Origin: G963678445 sp963678445
GTDB lineage: Bacteria; Hydrogenedentota; Hydrogenedentia; Hydrogenedentales; G963678445
DNA length: 64,000 nt
Direction of reading: 5' to 3'
Assembly (NCBI GenBank): GCA_963678445.1
Contig: OY782877.1
Coordinates: forward strand, 1,798,001-1,862,000
Positions 58,849 through 64,000 of this stretch are shown piece by piece. Every line of letters starts with the position of its first letter. The first letter of the stretch is position 1. The notes under the pieces were generated by a model that was not told the origin of the DNA, did no database searches, and saw only the letters and a program-made list of their open reading frames with translations. A program made the translations under genes and the position numbers.

Positions 58849-61800
58849 TTATCGGCCTAAAGCCCGATTAATTACCACCTGTATGTCCAGAGCGTTTACA
58901 TCACCATCGCCATTCACATCGCAATTATATCCTGCTTTCGCCGTTGTCATGGTCAACACAGCGTTGGTCACCAACTGCACATCCAAAGCATTCACCTTGG
59001 CGTCCTGATTCACATCGCCCTGCGGCAATTCAGAAAGGGAGGTGATGTATTGGAAACCATTGAGCAGACGGCCCGAACCCGCATCTGAGGTCACCACGAC
59101 GGGCACCTTACCGGATACATGTAGCGGCGTCACCACTTCAATCTCCTCGTCGCTGATGGCCTTGATGCTTTGGACTTCCACGCCACCAAAGGTCACCGAA
59201 AGCACCGCATCAAAACGCGCACCACTAATGCGCACCGTGTCGCCACCGGCGACCCAACCATAGGCAGGGCTCACCGAGAACACCTTGGGTTGTGCAGCGA
59301 TGGTGACCTTGGGGGAGATGTATTCCTCACCCACTACATAGGCCGCCGTCACCGGTGTCACCCGAAAATGCCACGCTTCATCACCACGCGTTGTACGTGC
59401 CGGCACTTCCATCATATTGGTCAGACCGGGCACCACCTGTCCATCCCGATACCAGTACAGGGCGCTGTCCCCTTCACCGTACATATCCGGACGCTCTATG
59501 GCCCAGGGGTGGAAATAATCATATCCCGCGCGCAACGCGCGTTCCGTATCCACCTGTCGGCTCTGGGTCGGATCTTCCAAAACGGAATCCGTCGATATGC
59601 GCAGATTCAGTACCTCAGGCAGGACAAGAACATCGCCTACAACAATGCGCACATCCTGGTAAGCTTCCTGCCCGTCAAGGGATGCTTTTACACGCACCCA
59701 ATAAACCCCTTCATCGCCCAACGCCGTCTGCCAGTAAAACAGTCCGGAACCATCCTGCTGGTCGCCAAACGGCGCAGCGCCTTCACCGGTCCAGGTCGCC
59801 GTGAGCACCGGGACTCCTGTGACACCCACAGGAAGCAATGCCCGCGAAGTAAACTCCACCACTTCCCCCGCATCCACGTATTGCACCCGCGCAGCGTTTG
59901 TATTGAAATCAAAACTCAACTGATCGGGTTGCGTCAAAAAAGCGGTGAAATCCGTTTCGGTCGGTACGCGATCCACTTCCGCATCCACGAAAACCGTAGC
60001 CGGATCCACCGGCACGCCGTTACCGTCAGAAAGACCCACAATGGCGTTCTTGACAGAAATCTCCTGGTAGGTAATGCGAATGTGACCGTCAAAAAACAGT
60101 TCCACCTGTACGGTACTTCCACCTGTACCCGCTTTCAAATCCGCAGACGTCAACGCATTGGGATGCTCTGGAACCAGCTCATAGGTGAAAACATCTCGGT
60201 CGGATAAGTAGCGCGCCCAGATATCGCCACCGACAGACGGGGCTAAATCAGCAAAAAGGAAAGAGATACGCGGGTTGGCGAAATGCGCGTCCAGTCCTGG
60301 AAAGTTTTCCGCACTGTTCGGATCAGTCTTGACCGGAGAAATATAGCCATTCGCCGCAATATAGAGGGTAGAAAACCTCTTGCCAAAGAAGGAAAACATT
60401 TGGTTGTTAAGGTTCCATGAAATCCAACCATCTTCGCCTTGGCTAAGCAAATAGGCGCCACCTTCGCTGTCATTGCGCGCTACGGGTAGCTCATGCACGT
60501 TATCGGTATACGAAACGGTATACATTTCGTAGCTTCCCGATACGCTATTGTCGCCAACATCGCCTGTCGGCGCACCAACCGGGCTGAAGGTGAGCTGCGA
60601 AAAGCTCAGATCGATCGGCGTACCTGACGCCGTATTGAAGGCCTCGGTAAGATAGCTTGGCGCAAGTGCCCCTGCGGTAGCCCGCGCAAAATCCGAGCGG
60701 GGCAATTCACTTCCACCTGATTCCGCTACCGTGTAAACAATCAACGTATAATGGTACGTCACGCCCGCGACGACATCGGTGTCCAAAAAGGCATTTTCCT
60801 TGCCTTCATAAATCACCTTGGCTTCTGCCGGATCAAAGGCATACCCGTTTGCCTTGCGCAACACCTGCACACGGGTAAACAGGTCACCCGATGGATTTTC
60901 CCAGTGAAGCGCCACTACCGGTGCATCGCTGGAGGTCAGCGTCGGCACCGCACGCAACGCGTAATTGGCTTCGGTCAACTGATTCTCCGTGATCAGCTCC
61001 GAAAACTCGGTTATCTTTGATACTTCAATCTGCAAATAAAAATCATCGTCTACTACTAGGGAAACCAGACATTCATTCGTACCCCCATAAGTAAAACCAG
61101 GTTGAGGGCCACGGACCAATATCCCTTCCACTTCGCCCGTGTTTGCGTTGAACACGGGCGAACCGGAATTGCCGCCATAGCCATCGGGATTACATTTAAA
61201 ATACACGGCATTTGCGTCGTTTTCCGAAACTTTGGTCTCTGCCCCAAATGCGATTTTCATTGGCAGCCCCCGGGGATGCCCAATGATGCCAATATTTTCT
61301 CCTACTTCAACAGCGCCTTTTTCACGAATCGGAAGCGGGGTAGCCTTCGGCGCTGTGATTGGACGATCTACACGCACGATAGCGTAATCGTCGTCCCCTT
61401 CCAATTTACGGCCAACTATTTCAATACCGGTATAAACCTGATTGCTCTGAAAGGCAAGAACGGGCGTTGTTTCATCCGCCATTGCAAAACCGAAAATAAA
61501 CTTAGTGCCTACTAAATCTGGTGTATCAATGCAGTGCCCCGCGGTTGCAATAAGGTCTGTACCTACCATGAACCCCGTACAGAATGCACCTAAGGGTTGT
61601 TTGGCAAACGGCTCTTCAGCACACATTGGATAACCAGCATACGTATACGCACTTGGATTCAAAACAAAAGTACCATCGGAACGTTCGCTTAGGTCTGTCG
61701 CATACGCCAAGGCACATACCGACGCGGCCCATTGCAAACGTTGGGGATCGGTCTCTTGGTATACATCTATACGATCATCGTCCCCAAAGATAATCTTTGA

Positions 61801-62007
61801 ATCCTCTGCGACTAACGAGTCGGGGTCCCACGGCATGGGAAATATCTCCGTGCGCTGTCCCGGCGGCAAGCTGCTACCGCCTGCATCGGCCAGCACCCCG
61901 ACAGGTGCGATCCACCCCGCCAACAGCATCGTCAGCAGCCCGAAAACGAAGCGTTTCTTCGATGCGGACACCGCTCCTTTCCGCAAAAAGATGGCATGTA
62001 ATATCAT
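58849..62007 (-). CDS. Secreted trypsin-like protease with TIG and dockerin domains
   Basis: A 1052-residue protein from MILHAIFLRKGAVS with AAAGG upstream. Order: signal peptide (FVFGLLTMLLAGWIAPVGVLA, to about residue 40); trypsin-like domain with LIATAGHCID (H158), EGDDDYAIV (D207), GYGGNSGSPVF (S281), GIIGHPRG; a fibronectin III-like region (about residues 365-460); a beta-rich region with WISWNLNN and SFLFADLAP; Ig-like segments; an IPT/TIG domain (SPAYGWVAGGDTVRISG...); and at the end a dockerin: GDVNQDAKVNALDVQLV and CDVNGDGDVNALDIQVVIN, two Ca2+-binding F-hand repeats. All three catalytic residues are present. A secreted endopeptidase, perhaps attached to a cohesin-bearing surface complex. 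Confidence 0.93.
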   Translation of the reverse strand: MILHAIFLRKGAVSASKKRFVFGLLTMLLAGWIAPVGVLADAGGSSLPPGQRTEIFPMPWDPDSLVAEDSKIIFGDDDRIDVYQETDPQRLQWAASVCALAYATDLSERSDGTFVLNPSAYTYAGYPMCAEEPFAKQPLGAFCTGFMVGTDLIATAGHCIDTPDLVGTKFIFGFAMADETTPVLAFQSNQVYTGIEIVGRKLEGDDDYAIVRVDRPITAPKATPLPIREKGAVEVGENIGIIGHPRGLPMKIAFGAETKVSENDANAVYFKCNPDGYGGNSGSPVFNANTGEVEGILVRGPQPGFTYGGTNECLVSLVVDDDFYLQIEVSKITEFSELITENQLTEANYALRAVPTLTSSDAPVVALHWENPSGDLFTRVQVLRKANGYAFDPAEAKVIYEGKENAFLDTDVVAGVTYHYTLIVYTVAESGGSELPRSDFARATAGALAPSYLTEAFNTASGTPIDLSFSQLTFSPVGAPTGDVGDNSVSGSYEMYTVSYTDNVHELPVARNDSEGGAYLLSQGEDGWISWNLNNQMFSFFGKRFSTLYIAANGYISPVKTDPNSAENFPGLDAHFANPRISFLFADLAPSVGGDIWARYLSDRDVFTYELVPEHPNALTSADLKAGTGGSTVQVELFFDGHIRITYQEISVKNAIVGLSDGNGVPVDPATVFVDAEVDRVPTETDFTAFLTQPDQLSFDFNTNAARVQYVDAGEVVEFTSRALLPVGVTGVPVLTATWTGEGAAPFGDQQDGSGLFYWQTALGDEGVYWVRVKASLDGQEAYQDVRIVVGDVLVLPEVLNLRISTDSVLEDPTQSRQVDTERALRAGYDYFHPWAIERPDMYGEGDSALYWYRDGQVVPGLTNMMEVPARTTRGDEAWHFRVTPVTAAYVVGEEYISPKVTIAAQPKVFSVSPAYGWVAGGDTVRISGARFDAVLSVTFGGVEVQSIKAISDEEIEVVTPLHVSGKVPVVVTSDAGSGRLLNGFQYITSLSELPQGDVNQDAKVNALDVQLVTNAVLTMTTAKAGYNCDVNGDGDVNALDIQVVINRALGR

Positions 62008-62539
62008 GCGTAAAACAACCTTTCTGTGCTCTTTCCCTGTCGTAACCCACACAAGGACGCTGTGTCCCCGACGCTATGCCGTCAGGTTCCCCACAGGCTA
62101 CCGAAGGACAGTGCATCCTTCGGAAAATACCTTCCATATTCACTGTTTAGCGTACAGTGTATCATGCTCAACGGCACACATCCTATCCAAAAAAATCTGT
62201 GAGGATGACACACTTACTGCATTGCATCCACCGAAATACACGGCGGATGACTCTTATTTGCATTTTAACATCTTACCCCTTCTACACCAGCAAGGCGCTT
62301 TAAGTCAAGGAAAACCTTCGACGGGCAGTGTATAAGATGCTAATTATATGTAAAAATCCTTTTATTGGGAAGCAAGCGCCCAAAAGAACCCTGAAATGTC
62401 CCCCTCCTTTGACACAAGACCGCCAGAAACCAAGCGTTTAGCACCAAAACGCATATATGGCTCAAGATCGGGCCGCTTTGCGCCGATAAATAGCAGCAGA
62501 GGCAACCACGGATGGTAGCGAAAGCCAAGGACGGCGCTT
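62008..62539. other. Intergenic region, no gene recognised
   Basis: A 532-base gap between divergent genes. A hairpin CCGAAGGA / TCCTTCGG lies at 62101-62123 in the leader of the protease gene. A minus-strand frame of about 65 codons (62362-62559) overlaps the plus-strand start and has no supporting ribosome-binding site. Promoters of both flanking genes must lie here. Confidence 0.4.
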
Positions 62540-62932
62540 ATGAATACACTAGCAAACATAACGGCAACTCTTCCGACTCAGTCGGCAGTAAACCGGCCCA
62601 CCTCAGCAACCCCTACTGCGACGGCTCCCACGGCAGGAAATGCAGCGCAAGACCCCACGTTGATTCCGACAGCGACTTTGTTCGACGCGGTAGGCGTTGT
62701 GCTGGATCTTAGCCTTGAAAACCGCGATGTGGTGGGCGCTTATGGCCAGCTCAGCTCTTCGGACAAATCCGCGTTCCTCAACCAGCTTTCCGAGCTGATG
62801 CAGCAAGGCGTGGTCGGCACGGAAACGCTTGAAGTGCGCGGCGAAGCCTATACCACCGATATCACGACGCGCTTGGGGGACGAAACCCTGCGGCACGCCC
62901 CACAATACAGACGCCTTGATGTGCTGGCATAG
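62540..62932 (+). CDS. Small Thr/Ala-rich protein of unknown function
   Basis: A 130-residue protein with AAGGACGG upstream. The first 50 residues are low-complexity (TLPTQSAVNRPTSATPTATA). The second half is an acidic-neutral helical domain: LFDAVGVVLDLSLENRDVVG, SSDKSAFLNQLSELMQQGVVG, EVRGEAYTTDITTRLGD. No signal peptide or TM. I do not recognise it. It is a single gene that ends 26 bases before the convergent fructosamine-kinase stop. Confidence 0.6.
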   Translation: MNTLANITATLPTQSAVNRPTSATPTATAPTAGNAAQDPTLIPTATLFDAVGVVLDLSLENRDVVGAYGQLSSSDKSAFLNQLSELMQQGVVGTETLEVRGEAYTTDITTRLGDETLRHAPQYRRLDVLA

Positions 62933-62958
62933 TCGCCATCCCGTATCGACTACGCGCA

Positions 62959-63828
62959 TCAAAAACCTAACCTGCGCAACGTACTGTCAACACCGTTGAG
63001 ATAACCACCCCCAAACAGACGCACATGCACCAGCAGGGGATAGAGGTTATAAATGGCGCAGCGCTCTTCAAAAAAGCCCGGGGCAATTGGACGTAACGCA
63101 TTGTAGCGTTCAAAAAACGGCTTCCCAAACGTACCAAAAAGCGTGGTGAATGCCAACTCGATCTCCGGATGGCCGTAGTAGATCGCAGGATCCAAAAACG
63201 CGGTCATTTGCCCCTTTTGAGCCAACATGTTCGTGGTCCACGCATCCCCATGTAAAAGTGACGGATGCGCGGGTTCGGCAAGAAAACGGTCCAGCTTTTC
63301 ACAAAACCGCTCCAGGCGGTGCATCATCGCCTTGTCGATACGCGACTCCGCCAAGGCAGCACGCGCCATATACAGCACTCTATGCTCGGCAAAAAAAACC
63401 AACCAGCCTGCTGTCCACGGATTAGGTTGGTGCAACGCGCCAATCAAAGTGTCGCGCTCCAGACCACAGCAATCCGTTTTCGGCGGCGTACAGGCATGCA
63501 ACGCTGCAAACAACTCAGCAGCATGACCTTGCGTGTCTGCGCCAAAATGACTGTCGCCCGGCAAAAAATCCATAACCAACAGCGCAGCATCACTGTAATG
63601 CACTGCAGGCACCGGCAAGGTGCTATGCTGCGCCAAATACTGCAGCATGTAGCCCTCAATATCCAACTTCGGCTGCGCACTGTCATCCACCTTCACCACC
63701 ACCCGTCGCCCATCCGCCAAATCTACCGCATACACCTCGCCAATGCAGCCCCCGCTCAACGGACGCACCCCCTGGACAGTCCCAGACAATTGCTCTTCCA
63801 CCTGACCCCGCCACGAATGCTGCGTCAT
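62959..63828 (-). CDS. Fructosamine/ketosamine kinase-family protein
   Basis: A 289-residue protein; ATG at 63828 (MTQHSWRGQ) with GGAAGGAA upstream; GTG at 63834 is an alternative. It shows the FN3K layout of the aminoglycoside/choline kinase superfamily: VRPLSGGCIGEVYAVDLADG (glycine loop), VVVKVDDSAQ (Lys), LLVMDFLPGDSHFG, LLHGDAWTTNML (catalytic Asp and Asn) and FLDPAIYYGHPEIELA (DPA in place of the usual DFG-like Mg site). Bacterial members phosphorylate ribulosamine or erythrulosamine adducts on proteins for repair. The LMW-PTP gene lies directly upstream. Confidence 0.92.
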   Translation of the reverse strand: MTQHSWRGQVEEQLSGTVQGVRPLSGGCIGEVYAVDLADGRRVVVKVDDSAQPKLDIEGYMLQYLAQHSTLPVPAVHYSDAALLVMDFLPGDSHFGADTQGHAAELFAALHACTPPKTDCCGLERDTLIGALHQPNPWTAGWLVFFAEHRVLYMARAALAESRIDKAMMHRLERFCEKLDRFLAEPAHPSLLHGDAWTTNMLAQKGQMTAFLDPAIYYGHPEIELAFTTLFGTFGKPFFERYNALRPIAPGFFEERCAIYNLYPLLVHVRLFGGGYLNGVDSTLRRLGF

Positions 63829-63849
63829 TTCCACACGTTCCTTCCCCCG

Positions 63850-63999
63850 CTATACGTTGCCATCATCCTCAATCGTCGCCAGCAGCCCCCGCGTACTCTC
63901 TGCAATAATCTCAAACACCCGCGCAAAGCCGTCCGCACCGCCATAATAAGGATCAGGCACATCACGCAACCCCAAACCCGGCGCAAATTCCGTGCAGCG
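63850..63999 (-). CDS. Low-molecular-weight protein-tyrosine phosphatase, partial
   Basis: Only the C-terminal 49 codons are in the window, running off the right edge. The reading LGLRDVPDPYYGGADGFARV contains the LMW-PTP acid loop DPYYGG (general-acid Asp, normally DPY) and ends FEIIAESTRGLLATIEDDG. The stop is 21 bases before the start of the fructosamine kinase gene, so the two form an operon. LMW-PTP enzymes have been shown to act as protein-ribulosamine-5-phosphatases, which fits this partnership. Confidence 0.9.
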   Translation of the reverse strand, partial: RCTEFAPGLGLRDVPDPYYGGADGFARVFEIIAESTRGLLATIEDDGNV

Positions 64000-64000
64000 A

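Noticed and set aside
62440..62539. Possible cyclic-di-GMP (GEMM) riboswitch before the gene at 62540
   Set aside because: Short blocks such as GGCAACCACGG looked suggestive, but the required core and helices cannot be laid out.
62362..62559. A 65-codon minus-strand frame overlapping the start of the gene at 62540
   Set aside because: No ribosome-binding site, it overlaps a better-supported start on the other strand, and I recognise no motif.
1..64000. CRISPR arrays
   Set aside because: No regularly spaced identical repeats are seen; the dispersed A and B elements are single copies in separate gaps.
1..64000. tRNA or rRNA genes
   Set aside because: No T-loop consensus with a matching acceptor stem and no rRNA-like stretch was found by reading both strands; a covariance scan was not possible.

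Overview
The window looks like a chromosomal segment of an uncultured, polysaccharide-degrading Gram-negative bacterium. Support comes from many lipoprotein and secreted-protein signals, LolC/E-LolD lipoprotein sorting genes, glycoside hydrolases of families GH95, GH114 and GH31, a PmoA-family protein, a tandem DUF1080 protein and a secreted protease with a C-terminal dockerin. This mix recalls Hydrogenedentota, Sumerlaeota or the Planctomycetes/Verrucomicrobia group. That is inference: there is no rRNA gene, so the phylum is not settled.

Layout. 1-10 kb: the end of a TPR protein, two tandem paralogous secreted proteins of unknown function separated by an IS630-type transposase remnant, a membrane-anchored unknown, and a GH114 / unknown / GH95 operon. 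10-17 kb: an M20 peptidase, then an amino-sugar and surface-glycan-like run (NagA-like, Gfo/Idh/MocA, AP-superfamily phosphodiesterase, glycosyltransferase). 17-27.5 kb: a long housekeeping run on the minus strand, rpsB-tsf-pyrH-frr-uppS-cdsA-prfB-lysS-HAD-lolC/E-lolD. 27.5-38.4 kb: a trypsin-fold pseudoprotease, BCCT and SLC12-like transporters, ClpP, PmoA-family, GH31 and TauE genes. 38.4-54.3 kb: a phage-derived particle module. 54.3-64 kb: DUF1080, PH-domain, metallophosphoesterase, TolB-like, protease-dockerin, fructosamine-kinase and LMW-PTP genes.

The most interesting region is 38.4-54.3 kb. All its phage-like genes lie on the plus strand: a possible small terminase, a 3D-domain lipoprotein, large terminase, portal, prohead protease, a small coiled-coil/TM protein, a LigD 3'-phosphoesterase-like protein, decoration protein, HK97-type major capsid protein, connector, a Dit-like protein, a tail-hub-like protein carrying an inserted staphylococcal-nuclease-type domain, an M15 peptidase and a holin-like protein. 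I see no integrase, repressor, replication gene, tape measure or tail tube. Ordinary cellular genes on the minus strand (two esterases and a lipoprotein with a 14-base homopolymer frameshift) sit inside it, and its gaps contain the same dispersed repeats as the host genes. Together this suggests a long-resident, domesticated particle resembling a gene transfer agent, not an active prophage.

Two dispersed repeat families run through the window. Family A is about 60-130 bp and ends in one or two short hairpins whose stems covary. Family B is a roughly 38-bp palindrome with G5/C5 arms, placed at 3' ends of plus-strand genes. Both occur inside and outside the phage-like module. No tRNA, rRNA or CRISPR array was found.
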